Below, piece by piece: positions 27,976 to 37,108 of a DNA stretch of 64,000 bases. This DNA is from Sphingobacterium sp. GTDB taxonomy: Bacteria > Bacteroidota > Bacteroidia > Sphingobacteriales > Sphingobacteriaceae. The translations under genes and the position numbers were made by a program. The stretch spans positions 62,001-126,000 of the forward strand of contig JAITTY010000010.1 of the NCBI GenBank assembly GCA_031286695.1, in the 5' to 3' direction. Position 1 is the first letter of the stretch. Each line of letters begins with the position of its first letter. Below the pieces are notes generated by a model. That model was not told the DNA's origin. It saw only the letters and a program-made list of their open reading frames with translations, and searched no databases.

Positions 27976-29445
27976 TTAAAATGCAAAACATGAACAGCCT
28001 AGGGCTCCCCAGAATGCGGTGTAATTGTTTAGCGCGATGTTACTCATTCGGGCTTGATTGTGATCGTGTGCATGTACCTGACAGCTGCCGCTACAAAGAT
28101 GGATGGAATTTACAATGCTACTTTGAGCTGTTGATGTAATTGTACTGCTTTTTTGAGCTGTTTTCGAAACGCTATAATAACCGCCGTAGCTTTTTGTAGG
28201 CGACCAATCGGGTAGAATGGGGATCGGTGGGGGAGAGAAGGAACTGAAATCACCTTCCGCATAGACAATTTTGCCCGCTACGACAGTAAGTTCGGATTCG
28301 ATCTCCTTAATAGCTTCATCTTCTACCGTAAAATAGTCATTGTTAAGTACCGTTAAATCAGCTAGCATTCCCACAGCAATATCTCCCTTTTTTTGTTGTT
28401 CTTGTGAAAACCAAGCACTGCCTTTGGTGTAGAGCTGTAGCGCTGTCATGCGGTCAAGCTTGCTATCTTGGTATATTTGGAGTCCACCAACAGTTTTTCC
28501 TGCGGTAAGCCAGTACATGGACACCCAAGGATTGTAGCTGCTCACGCGGGTTGCATCGGATCCACCTCCTACAGGAACTTCCATGGACAGCATTTTTTTG
28601 ACAGGAGGTGTTTGTTCGGCCGCAGTAGTGCCATATCGATCTGCAAAATATTCACCTTGATAGGCCATGCGGCTTTGGATGGCAATACCACCACCTAGCG
28701 CTTTGGTTCGTTCAATATTACGTTCGTCTATTGTTTCGGCGTGGTCAAAAATCCAGGCCAATCCGTCAAACGGAATGTCGCGGTTGACTTTCTCAAATAC
28801 ATCCAAAAAGCGGCTAATACTTTCGTTGTATGTGGCATGTAATCTGAATGGCCATCGGTTACTCACGAGTAAGCGAACAACTTTTTCGAGTTCGGCTTCC
28901 ATATTTTCACTGAGATCAGGTCTAGGCTGTAGAAAATCCTCAAAATCTGCTGCCGAAAAAACAAGCATTTCACCAGCGCCATTGTGGCGGTACATGTCGT
29001 CGCCTTGGTGGAGCGGAACGCTGTCTATCCATTGCTGGAAATCTTCGTATTCGTGCTTGGGCTTTTGTGTAAAGAGGTTGTAGGCGATACGAACCGTAAG
29101 CTGGTCTTCGCTATGTAAATCACGGATGACTTTGTAGTCGTCGGGGTAGTTCTGAAAACCGCCACCTGCATCGATGACGCTGGTAATTCCAAAGCGATTG
29201 AGTTCCTTCATGAAATGTCGGGTCGAATTAACCTGCTCTTCGTAGGGAAGTGTAGGACCTTTTGCCAAGGTTGAATATAGGATCATGGCATTGGGCGATG
29301 CAATCAGCAATCCTGTGGGATTACCATGGTTGTCCCGTTCAATGGTTCCGCCTGGGGGAGCAGGTGTGTCTTTGGTGTAACCTACGGCACGCAGTGCAGC
29401 AGCATTTAGCAGTGCGCGGTCATAGAGATTCTGAAAAATGGGACT
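27976..29445 (-). pseudogene. 5'-truncated amidohydrolase (YtcJ-like, amidohydro_3)
   Basis: The intact part reads like the C-terminal two thirds of a YtcJ-type metal-dependent amidohydrolase: NLYDRALLNAAALRAVGYT, then LLIASPNAMILYSTLAKGP, STRHFMKELNRFGITSVIDAGGGFQ, FRLHATYNES, WIFDHAETIDERN and GGGSDATRVSSYNPW. Upstream of SPIF the frame meets a stop (29446-29448) and family similarity ends. Family members have about 170 more residues, including the HxH metal-binding motif after strand 1, all missing here. A TTG at 29310 would give 444 residues, but without the metal site it should be inactive. The C-terminus has a Cys/His-rich tail (HLCSGSCQVHAHDHN, CSCF). No ATG in the open part restores the missing section. 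Confidence 0.8.
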
Positions 29446-29545
29446 TTAGGTTTTTGAATTGAATATATTAACTTTTAGGTGTCTCAAGACTTGTTTTTAT
29501 GATTTATGTTATCTAAAAGATAAATTTTAATTATTTAATGGTGTG

Positions 29546-29559
29546 CTAAACCTGTTTAG
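29546..29559. promoter_or_regulatory. Inverted repeat upstream of SusC gene
   Basis: CTAAAC-CT-GTTTAG, 6-bp arms, 105 bp before the SusC start at 29664 and just beyond the amidohydrolase break. Possible regulator site; no adjacent sigma/FecR pair explains how this SusC/SusD pair is controlled. Confidence 0.35.
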
Positions 29560-29625
29560 GTAGTAATGTTGTTGATGTTAATTAAATATTTGTTAACATT
29601 AAGGTAAATTATAAACCAAGTCAAA

Positions 29626-29641
29626 GCATCAACTTTGATGC
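29626..29641. promoter_or_regulatory. Inverted repeat just upstream of SusC gene
   Basis: GCATCAA-CT-TTGATGC, 7-bp arms around a 2-base centre, ending 22 bp before the SusC start at 29664. It may be an operator or a leader hairpin. Confidence 0.35.
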
Positions 29642-29663
29642 AAAATTCTAAACCAGACTAAAA

Positions 29664-32600
29664 ATGCAGAAAACATTACTAATCAGTATGGCATTGGGTC
29701 TCTCATATCCCACTTGGGCTAATGTAGAGCGTGATTATGTCAAATTGACCAAAGAGACGCACAGTGTTGCAGTCCAGTCTACCGTGAAAGGGGTGGTAAA
29801 AGACAAAGACGGAACAGCCTTGTCCGGAGTTACCATCACCAATTTAACCAGCCAAAAAACAACCTCAACGAATGTAGCGGGGCAGTTCACGATTGAAGCC
29901 AGTTTAGGGCAAAAACTCAAATTGACAGGGATAGGCTACAGTGAAAAGATCGTCAGTGTGACCGGTGGGCAGATCGATGTCATCATGGAATCCAAAGACA
30001 CTGAACTGGAAGAAGTTGTGGTAGTCGGTTATGGTACGCAGAAAAAAGTGAATCTTACCGGTGCTGTAGACCAGGTGGGGTCAGAAGCTTTTGAGGGACG
30101 CGTATTGGGCAATGCAAGTCAGATGCTCCAAGGGGTAATTCCCAATTTAAATGTAACCCCGGCAGATGGTAAACCCAATCGGGCTCCAAGTTTCAATATC
30201 CGGGGAACAACTTCTATTGGTCAGGGGGGGAGTGCACTTGTCCTTATCGATGGTGTCGAAGGGGATCTTTCCGCTATCAATCCCAATGATATCGAAAGTG
30301 TAACTACGCTCAAGGATGCCGCTTCATCTGCCATCTATGGTTCCCGCGGAACATTCGGGGTCCTGCTGGTTACCACCAAACGTGCCAAGTCCGGAAAAAC
30401 GTCTATTAACTATTCAGGAAGTGGCTCTTTTCAGAAACCTGTCGCTTTACCCAAATTTGTGACGGATGGCTACGAATATGCTTCGCATTTCTTTACAGCC
30501 TATAATGCCTGGAATAATTATTCTTCGATTCCGAGCAAGCTCAACAAAACACAGATCTTTACAACAGATTGGCTGGAGGAATTTAAGAGAAGAAAAGAAC
30601 AGGGAATTACGGAGCAGGTCACGGTAGATGACAAGGGCAATTATGTTTACTACGGTAATGAGGATTATTATGGCATGCTGATCAAGGACAATACCTTTGT
30701 CCAGGATCATAACCTCTCTATCAGCGGTAATTCGGAAAAAATGGATTACTACATTTCTGGTCGTGCTTATGATTATAATGGCATGTACCGCTATAATAGT
30801 GATAAATATAAGACCTATAATACGCGTGCAAAAGCTGGCCTTCAGGTGACAGACTGGTTGCGGATCAGCAATAACATTGATTTTAACTACGCCAAATACA
30901 GGGATCCTTCCACAGCGGGTGAAGGTGGTAATATCTGGCGTAATATTGCCGATGAGGGACACCCTTCTTCACCAATTTTTAATCCCGACGGATCAATGAG
31001 TTTCTCGGCAGCCTACACCGTAGGGGATTTCATCTATGGCAAAAACGGGACGAATACAGCTAATCAGGATCTCCGCAATACCACTTCCTTTGAAACCAAG
31101 TTTTTAAACAATACTTTCCGTGTAAAGGGGGATCTGACTTTCAGAAACCGTGATTTTAGTTCAGTAAGGGTTCGTGTGCCTGTTCCTTATAGCACGCAGG
31201 AGGGAAAAATGCTGCGGTTGGAAACAAGCATGAATGATAATATTTATCAAGTAGACCAACGTTACCGTTACTTGTTCGGAAATCTTTACAGTGAATATGA
31301 ACGTACAATAGGTGACCATTACTTTAAAGGTTTGCTCGGTTATAATTATGAGCAACGGACTTATAATTCAACTTATATCACCAAAACCGGTCTGCTTAAT
31401 GATGACGTAGAAAATATCAACCTGGCGGTGGGGCAGAATACCACAGCAACGGCGGGATATAACAAATACCGCAATGTCGGTGTATTTATGCGGGCCAATT
31501 ACATCTTCAAAGACCGTTACCTTTTTGAATTCAATGGCCGGTATGATGGTTCTTCCAAATTCCCGACCAACCAACGGTGGGGATTGTTCCCATCTGCATC
31601 CCTGGGCTGGCGTATATCGGAAGAGCCTTTCTTCCAGGTGGACAAAAAGGCGCTGTCTGATCTGAAGCTAAGGGCCTCTTATGGTTCCCTGGGTAATGGT
31701 AATGTGGATCCTTATTCCTATCTGGATATCTACGAAATCAAGATTATGGACCGGGTGCTAAATGGTCAGAAACCAGCCTACACCTCCGTGCCGAAAGTTA
31801 TTCCGGATAACTTAACTTGGGAAACTGCGCGTACGGCCAATTTAGGTCTTGATTTATCTTCGTTAAATGGGAAATTGACTTTTACCGGAGATATCTATCA
31901 GCGCAAGACCTTAAATATGTATACCTTAGGTGTAGCTTTGCCTGACATCTTTGGTGCGGAGTCGCCGAAAGGAAACTATGCTGACATGACCACAAAAGGT
32001 TTTGAAGTGAGCCTGACTTATAAGGATAGATTCGATCTGAACGGTAGTCCTTTCAATTGGTCCGTAAGGGGTACTTTGGCTGATTATAGATCCAATATAG
32101 ACCGTTACGAAAATAAAGAGGGTTTAATCAAAGATGGATCGTATTATGAAGGTCAGCGAATCGGCGAAATATGGGGCTATGTAACGCAAGGTTTATTTCA
32201 GAATCAGGCGGAGATTGATGGTGCCGCAAAACAAAAATTGATCAAATCGTCAAACAATGGTACAATATATCCAGGTGACGTACGTTTTGCGGATCTAAAT
32301 GGAGATGGTGTAATCGATTATGGAAATAATACGATTTATAGCCATGGTGACAGAACTGTAATCGGTAATGCCGATCCACGATATATCTACAGTTTTAACC
32401 TTAATCTGGATTGGCAAGGTATTTATTTCTCATCTTTCTTCCAGGGGGTGGGTAAACAGAATTGGTACCCGAGCAATGAATCTATTTTTTGGGGACAATA
32501 CAATCGACCTTACAACAACTTGCCGGAATGGCACCTCAACAATTATTGGACGGAAGACAATCCAAACGGTTATTTTCCTCGCTATGCTGGGTACAATGAA

Positions 32601-32900
32601 TCTATTAAAACAACGCCACAGACAAGATATCTGCAGAACGTTGCCTATATACGGATGAAAAATATACAGATCGGATACAGTTTTCCTAAATCTGTTACCA
32701 ACAGGTTAAAAATCAGTAGTCTTCGGGCTGGACTCTCGGGCGAGAACTTATGGACCTGGTCGCCTCTTTACAAAAAAACGAAGGATCTCGATGTAGGTAA
32801 TCTGGGTAAATCTGATCCGGAGATCGGAACGGGTTCTGGCGACGGATTTAACTATCCGATTATGAAGAGTGTTAGTTTTAATTTATCTATTGGCTTATAG
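29664..32900 (+). CDS. SusC/RagA-family TonB-dependent receptor without STN domain
   Basis: 1078 residues with a signal peptide (to about 21). A carboxypeptidase-D regulatory-like domain lies at about 40-112 (TVKGVVKDKDGTALSGVTITN), then the signature VVVVGYGTQKKVNLTGAV near 118-136, the plug to about 235, and the barrel. There is no STN domain and no sigma/FecR pair next to it, so control must differ from the other three pairs in this window. SusD follows 12 bp downstream. Substrate unknown; a fucosidase lies about 2.7 kb downstream, on the opposite strand. Confidence 0.95.
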   Translation: MQKTLLISMALGLSYPTWANVERDYVKLTKETHSVAVQSTVKGVVKDKDGTALSGVTITNLTSQKTTSTNVAGQFTIEASLGQKLKLTGIGYSEKIVSVTGGQIDVIMESKDTELEEVVVVGYGTQKKVNLTGAVDQVGSEAFEGRVLGNASQMLQGVIPNLNVTPADGKPNRAPSFNIRGTTSIGQGGSALVLIDGVEGDLSAINPNDIESVTTLKDAASSAIYGSRGTFGVLLVTTKRAKSGKTSINYSGSGSFQKPVALPKFVTDGYEYASHFFTAYNAWNNYSSIPSKLNKTQIFTTDWLEEFKRRKEQGITEQVTVDDKGNYVYYGNEDYYGMLIKDNTFVQDHNLSISGNSEKMDYYISGRAYDYNGMYRYNSDKYKTYNTRAKAGLQVTDWLRISNNIDFNYAKYRDPSTAGEGGNIWRNIADEGHPSSPIFNPDGSMSFSAAYTVGDFIYGKNGTNTANQDLRNTTSFETKFLNNTFRVKGDLTFRNRDFSSVRVRVPVPYSTQEGKMLRLETSMNDNIYQVDQRYRYLFGNLYSEYERTIGDHYFKGLLGYNYEQRTYNSTYITKTGLLNDDVENINLAVGQNTTATAGYNKYRNVGVFMRANYIFKDRYLFEFNGRYDGSSKFPTNQRWGLFPSASLGWRISEEPFFQVDKKALSDLKLRASYGSLGNGNVDPYSYLDIYEIKIMDRVLNGQKPAYTSVPKVIPDNLTWETARTANLGLDLSSLNGKLTFTGDIYQRKTLNMYTLGVALPDIFGAESPKGNYADMTTKGFEVSLTYKDRFDLNGSPFNWSVRGTLADYRSNIDRYENKEGLIKDGSYYEGQRIGEIWGYVTQGLFQNQAEIDGAAKQKLIKSSNNGTIYPGDVRFADLNGDGVIDYGNNTIYSHGDRTVIGNADPRYIYSFNLNLDWQGIYFSSFFQGVGKQNWYPSNESIFWGQYNRPYNNLPEWHLNNYWTEDNPNGYFPRYAGYNESIKTTPQTRYLQNVAYIRMKNIQIGYSFPKSVTNRLKISSLRAGLSGENLWTWSPLYKKTKDLDVGNLGKSDPEIGTGSGDGFNYPIMKSVSFNLSIGL

Positions 32901-32912
32901 TTTTTTATTATC

Positions 32913-34679
32913 ATGAAAAAATTATTTTATATACCTATTGTTGCGCTTTTGTTTTCCTCCTGTGAACTAAACGAGCTGCCGAAGGCAGGTGCCACCGAGG
33001 AGGATATCTTCGGGAGTGAAAGTGGATTAAAAAATTACAGCAACTCATTCTATCGGAATATTACCTCTGGTAGTGACGCTTATAAAGGTGACGCTATGGC
33101 TGACTATTCGGCTGTAAATAGCCTCAATGATTTTATGGTCGGCGGCGCTTACAGTGCTGAGATCAGTTCGGGGTGGTCCTGGACTACCCTGCGTAATATT
33201 AACCAATTGATAGCTAAATGTAATAGTCCCAAATTGAGTGATGCCATCAAAAATAATTATATCGGCTTAGCTCGTTTTTTCAGAGCTTGGTTCTATTATG
33301 AGAAAGTAGTTCGTTTTGGCGATGTGCCTTGGGTAGATCACCCTTTGGCTGTTGATGAAACGGATATCCTCAAAGCACCACGGGATTCGCGCGAAGTGGT
33401 CATGAAGCACATCATGGAAGACCTGGACTTTGCCTACGCCAATATCACAAATACGGCGGGCGACGGTAGTACAGTTAATAAATGGACAGCACTTGGTTTG
33501 AAGACCCGAATCGCGCTGTTCGAAGGAACATTTCGTAAATACCAAAAGCTCAATTTGGCTACACAGCCGGAAGTATTCTTCCAGATGGCGGTAGACGCTG
33601 GCAAGATTTTAATGGAAAATGGTCCTTATGGGCTTAATATCTCCGCAGACCCTAGAACATCACAGCGACAGTTGTTTACTAGTAATACACCAGTGACAAA
33701 AGAGGTCATGTTGGCCGTAACTTTCAGTAAAGATCTTGCGCTTTTGAACGACGCCAACTGGTGGTGGACATCAGCAACCTACGGTCCACGTTTAAGTTTG
33801 GTAAGGCCTTTTATCAATAGTTTTTTGAATGTTGACGGTACTCCTTATACGGATAGACCGAACTTTCAGACTGAGGAATTCTATGAGGAATGTCAAAATC
33901 GCGACTTGCGTCTTGCACAGTTGATCCGCACACCTGGTTACTCGCGTAACGGACAGGCGGCACCTCCAAATTTTGCGAGTTTCACCTATACAGGTTATCA
34001 GCCGATTAAGTATACATTGGATGATTCATATTATGACAACGGCGGGTACAATACGAATGCGGTGCCGCTAATGCGTTATGCGGAGGTGTTGCTAAATTAT
34101 GCCGAAGCGAAACAGGAACTCGGTACCATTACCGATGCGGACTGGTCCAAAACTATTGGAGCGCTGCGAGTAAGGGCAGGGATAAGTAGTGGAATCAATA
34201 GCTTGCCGACAAAAGTTGATAGCTATCTGAAAAATACATTCTTCCCTGAAGTAAACAGTCCTGTGCTTTTGGAAATCCGCCGGGAAAGACAGGTGGAGCT
34301 GGCCCTGGAAGGATTCCGTTTCAACGATTTGAAACGCTGGAAACTTGGACCATTAATGGCCAATCTACCTTGGACAGGTATCTATATTCCGGCGCTGGAT
34401 AAATTGATCGATATCGATCATAACGGTACACCCGATGTTGTCTTTTATGACGGAAGTAAATCTGCGCCTTCGATCACTGTCCCAGCAGGAGTAGCCAAGG
34501 TGGCTATAGGGGGTAAAAGTACCAATTTCCAGACAATGACTTCAGACAATCACCTGGAATGGTTTAAAGCTGTTAAGCGTACTTGGGATGACAACAACAA
34601 GCAATACCTTTACCCAATTCCGTCTGCAGCAATCGTGTTGAACAGTAATTTGACACAGAATCCGGGTTGGATCAAATAA
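32913..34679 (+). CDS. SusD/RagB-family outer-membrane lipoprotein
   Basis: 588 residues. The lipoprotein signal MKKLFYIPIVALLFSSC places the lipid on Cys17, followed by ELNELPKAGATEEDIF. The SusD helical repeat core is recognisable in GLARFFRAWFYYEKVVRFGDVPW near 110-132, and the late EIRRERQVELALEGFRFNDLKRWKLG near 450-475 is the classical C-terminal SusD motif. It partners with the SusC encoded 12 bp upstream and covers its barrel at the cell surface. A terminator follows. Confidence 0.95.
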   Translation: MKKLFYIPIVALLFSSCELNELPKAGATEEDIFGSESGLKNYSNSFYRNITSGSDAYKGDAMADYSAVNSLNDFMVGGAYSAEISSGWSWTTLRNINQLIAKCNSPKLSDAIKNNYIGLARFFRAWFYYEKVVRFGDVPWVDHPLAVDETDILKAPRDSREVVMKHIMEDLDFAYANITNTAGDGSTVNKWTALGLKTRIALFEGTFRKYQKLNLATQPEVFFQMAVDAGKILMENGPYGLNISADPRTSQRQLFTSNTPVTKEVMLAVTFSKDLALLNDANWWWTSATYGPRLSLVRPFINSFLNVDGTPYTDRPNFQTEEFYEECQNRDLRLAQLIRTPGYSRNGQAAPPNFASFTYTGYQPIKYTLDDSYYDNGGYNTNAVPLMRYAEVLLNYAEAKQELGTITDADWSKTIGALRVRAGISSGINSLPTKVDSYLKNTFFPEVNSPVLLEIRRERQVELALEGFRFNDLKRWKLGPLMANLPWTGIYIPALDKLIDIDHNGTPDVVFYDGSKSAPSITVPAGVAKVAIGGKSTNFQTMTSDNHLEWFKAVKRTWDDNNKQYLYPIPSAAIVLNSNLTQNPGWIK

Positions 34680-34704
34680 TGCTTATTTGATCCGTTCTCT
34701 AATG

Positions 34705-34740
34705 ATAAAGCCCCTTGCAGCATTGCATGGGGCTTTTTAT
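34705..34740 (+). terminator. Rho-independent terminator after the SusD gene
   Basis: Arms AAAGCCCC (34707-34714) and GGGGCTTT (34729-34736), followed by T residues, 26 bp after the SusD stop; the loop can pair further through TTGCA/TGCA. Confidence 0.85.
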
Positions 34741-34808
34741 ATCGAGTGGAGGATGTCTTTTAAATTTAACTGATTTTAGTTAAGTTAGAAGGAGCAAAGC
34801 CATGATGT

Positions 34809-35066
34809 ATGAACTTAAAAATAAATTTACCCGTCTATAGCGAAGGGTTAGGACTACAGTCTTCCTGGGAGCCGGGATTCGAAATAGCGGTTAAGGTTAC
34901 TTATAGTGAAGCCGTAATTAGTGCAAACAAACAGGGACTTATTTCTCTTGCTAAACAGCTTTTGATACTCGCGCAGGATGAAACACCGACGGGTTCTCAT
35001 TTCCATTTGGATGAAACAAACGCCCTGGAACCAGAATCTATTTCTCTGATCTTGGAAAAAAGATAG
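34809..35066 (+). CDS. Imm32-like immunity protein
   Basis: 85 residues, no signal peptide. The pattern AVISANKQGLISLAKQLLILAQDETPTGSHFHLDETNALEPESISLILEKR fits what I know of the Imm32 family, with the conserved G-x-H-x-H-L-D block. The family was predicted to protect against polymorphic toxins. No toxin gene is adjacent, so this is an orphan copy. The next gene begins 5 bp downstream and is probably co-transcribed. Confidence 0.7.
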   Translation: MNLKINLPVYSEGLGLQSSWEPGFEIAVKVTYSEAVISANKQGLISLAKQLLILAQDETPTGSHFHLDETNALEPESISLILEKR

Positions 35067-35071
35067 CTATT

Positions 35072-35551
35072 ATGTTCAATTTAATGAGAATAACGCTATT
35101 AAAGACCGGTCTATTATTTTTAATAGTTTGTGGTATAAGCTCTAATGCAGCGACTCAAGAAATTTTGTATGTATTTCCAGAGACAGTAGAGAAGATCGTA
35201 GATCAGCATTTAAGTAAATACAAGCTGAATGAGGACAAAGAGAGAGTCTATCTGACTTTGGATAGAAATGCGGAAATATATACGCTGACAATATCCACCT
35301 ACTTCGTGGATCGTGATGATGATTTGACCTGGTGGATTAAAGGGAGCAATCGCGTGGGGCTGGTCAATACCAAAAAATATCCGCTATTGCTTGATATGGA
35401 TTTTGATTTTGGAGCTCCTGATAGAAAGGCCGTCGGTAAATTTGGCGAGCGGAATGGGCAGGTTAAACGTATGCGGGTTCTTTTGCACGGGTTTTATGTG
35501 GAGTTTAGTAAAAGCGGAAAGATATTGAGACAGTACCATGAAACCCGATAA
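35072..35551 (+). CDS. Hypothetical exported protein
   Basis: 159 residues. The N-terminus (MRITLLKTGLLFLIVCGISSNAATQ) is a signal peptide, either cleaved or uncleaved. The mature part contains ETVEKIVDQHLSKYKLNEDKERVYL, then ISTYFVDRDDDLTWWIKGSNRVGL. No family recognised. It lies 5 bp after the Imm32-like gene, so it may share the operon. Its stop lies at the left edge of a bidirectional hairpin. Confidence 0.6.
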   Translation: MFNLMRITLLKTGLLFLIVCGISSNAATQEILYVFPETVEKIVDQHLSKYKLNEDKERVYLTLDRNAEIYTLTISTYFVDRDDDLTWWIKGSNRVGLVNTKKYPLLLDMDFDFGAPDRKAVGKFGERNGQVKRMRVLLHGFYVEFSKSGKILRQYHETR

Positions 35552-35632
35552 CTGCAATATTTTTCTTATAAAGCCTAAAGAGCTTTATAAGAAAAATATT
35601 GACACAACTTCACTTCACTTCATCGGGTTTTC
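35540..35632. terminator. Nested hairpins between convergent genes
   Basis: The inner stem is 20 bp, perfect, AT-rich (35555-35574 with 35582-35601; arms CAATATTTTTCTTATAAAGC and its complement; loop of 7). Outer arms GAAACCCGAT (35540-35549) and ATCGGGTTTTC (35622-35632) can pair around it with one bulged base. It lies between the end of the gene at 35551 and the end of the convergent fucosidase (35639), so it probably ends both transcripts. Confidence 0.7.
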
Positions 35633-35638
35633 TTGTTG

Positions 35639-37045
35639 CTATCGACGCTCTTGATATACGCCAATTTCATGAATGACAGCGCGATCTTTTTGAGGTTTGA
35701 TGCTGAATCGTAACTTTTGTCCCAATACTTGATCAAAGCGAAAGATCTTGATGCGCCCCTGCTGCACAGTCTTGGCTGCAATAGGTTGCCATTTACCATC
35801 TCTCAGGTAAGATAGACTGTATTGTGCCGGATGATCTTTTCCTTCAGTAATGACAACGCTGTTGAAGCTTTTGCTGCGGTCAAAATCCATTTCATACCAG
35901 AGCTCCCCTTTAACGAGCGGGTTGGAGACCCAGGCGCTGCCAAAGTTATCATCGTTCGCAAAATCCATGATATTCATATCGTCACTCCAGCTGCTGTATG
36001 AAGGTACTTGTTTAGCGATATTGTGGTCGACAATAGGAGCTTGGCAGCTGGGTAAAGTACTGTAGTTGGGCCTGTTTTTGTACAATGTACCAATTTTTTT
36101 CAAGGCATCGAGCGCATTCTGATCCATGAGACCATCACTGTTTGGGGCCACATTGAGCATAAAGTTGCAATAAGCATTATTGTAGGGGATGATGAATTTC
36201 TCAACCAGCTCATTGACATCCTTAACGGCTGTATTTGGGAATGAGGTTTTCCAAAACCAATTCTGCTGCAAGGGAAGGCAAGCCATAGCAGGGAGTTTGT
36301 TGTGTTCTTTGGAAATAAATTGCCCCGCTCCTTGTTCGTAAGATTTGACATCTGTATAAAAGAGGGCATCACCGGGGTATTTTGCTGAATTGAGGTCCAT
36401 CAATAAGCATTTGGGCTGTAATGACTTGACAAGATAATAGATATCATCGAAAGGAACATCGTCGTAAGAAATGCGTGACCAGGGTGCATCCCAACCATCA
36501 ATCACCAAGGCGTCGATTTCTCCATATTGGGTGAGCAATTCGGTCAGCTGGTCTTTGATCAGCTGGATATGGGCTTTGGTAATAGTGTGCGGCCGTATAC
36601 CTTGGTGCATATCTAGTATCGAATAATACAGCATAACCCGAAGACCATTTTTGCGAAAAGCTTCAGTAAACTCCTTGACAACATCACGATGTAAGGGTGT
36701 ATTCATGACGTTGTAGTCTGTGGTTTTGGTGTTCCAGATCGGGAAGCCACTGTGGTGCTTGGTTGTCAGACAGCCATAACTCATATTTGCCGATTTGGCC
36801 GCTTTGGCCCATTGATCTGCGTTGAGTTTGGGCGATTTGAACAATTCAAGAGCAGCATTGGGATCGGACCAGTCCTGTTCCATAAAAGTGGGCATACCAT
36901 AATGGATAAACATGCCAAATCCTAGATTGACAAAATCGAGCTGGCTCTGCTCGAGCACTTTTTTTGAAAAACTGGTTTGTGCAAACAGGCTTTGGCCCAG
37001 CAAGAGGTAACATAGACAGAGTAGAGTCTGTGAAATTTTGGACAT
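35639..37045 (-). CDS. Alpha-L-fucosidase, GH29, with C-terminal F5/8-type domain
   Basis: 468 residues with a signal peptide (to about 22, SLFAQ). The GH29 barrel spans about 35-340: GFGMFIHYGMPTF, CLTTKHHSGFPIWNT, then the nucleophile-type Asp183 in ALVIDGWDAPW (family enzymes usually read WFDG here). Residues about 355-465 resemble a discoidin (F5/8 C) carbohydrate-binding domain. It removes terminal alpha-L-fucose from glycans in the periplasm or outside. It is divergent from a histidine kinase gene, and the intergenic region carries an 11-bp-spaced CCTAAT repeat, so the two-component system may control it. Confidence 0.9.
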   Translation of the reverse strand: MSKISQTLLCLCYLLLGQSLFAQTSFSKKVLEQSQLDFVNLGFGMFIHYGMPTFMEQDWSDPNAALELFKSPKLNADQWAKAAKSANMSYGCLTTKHHSGFPIWNTKTTDYNVMNTPLHRDVVKEFTEAFRKNGLRVMLYYSILDMHQGIRPHTITKAHIQLIKDQLTELLTQYGEIDALVIDGWDAPWSRISYDDVPFDDIYYLVKSLQPKCLLMDLNSAKYPGDALFYTDVKSYEQGAGQFISKEHNKLPAMACLPLQQNWFWKTSFPNTAVKDVNELVEKFIIPYNNAYCNFMLNVAPNSDGLMDQNALDALKKIGTLYKNRPNYSTLPSCQAPIVDHNIAKQVPSYSSWSDDMNIMDFANDDNFGSAWVSNPLVKGELWYEMDFDRSKSFNSVVITEGKDHPAQYSLSYLRDGKWQPIAAKTVQQGRIKIFRFDQVLGQKLRFSIKPQKDRAVIHEIGVYQERR

Positions 37046-37108
37046 AATTTGCTAATTTGTTAGGCTGTAAAGATAGGGTAAGAAGGAGTATCCTGTGTTT
37101 AACAGAAA

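Noticed and set aside
28468..29083. Plus-strand frames opposite the amidohydrolase
   Set aside because: The minus-strand frame carries clear family similarity throughout; these are shadows.
27976..29310. Amidohydrolase read as a complete gene from TTG 29310
   Set aside because: Conserved family sequence continues upstream of the TTG to about 29445, and the metal-binding N-terminal part is missing, so a truncated gene fits better.
29262..29462. Plus-strand 66-codon frame over the truncated 5' end
   Set aside because: It is opposite conserved amidohydrolase sequence and has no similarity of its own.
35607..35621. ACTTC repeated three times
   Set aside because: Too short to call a tandem repeat with a function; it lies in a convergent gene end.
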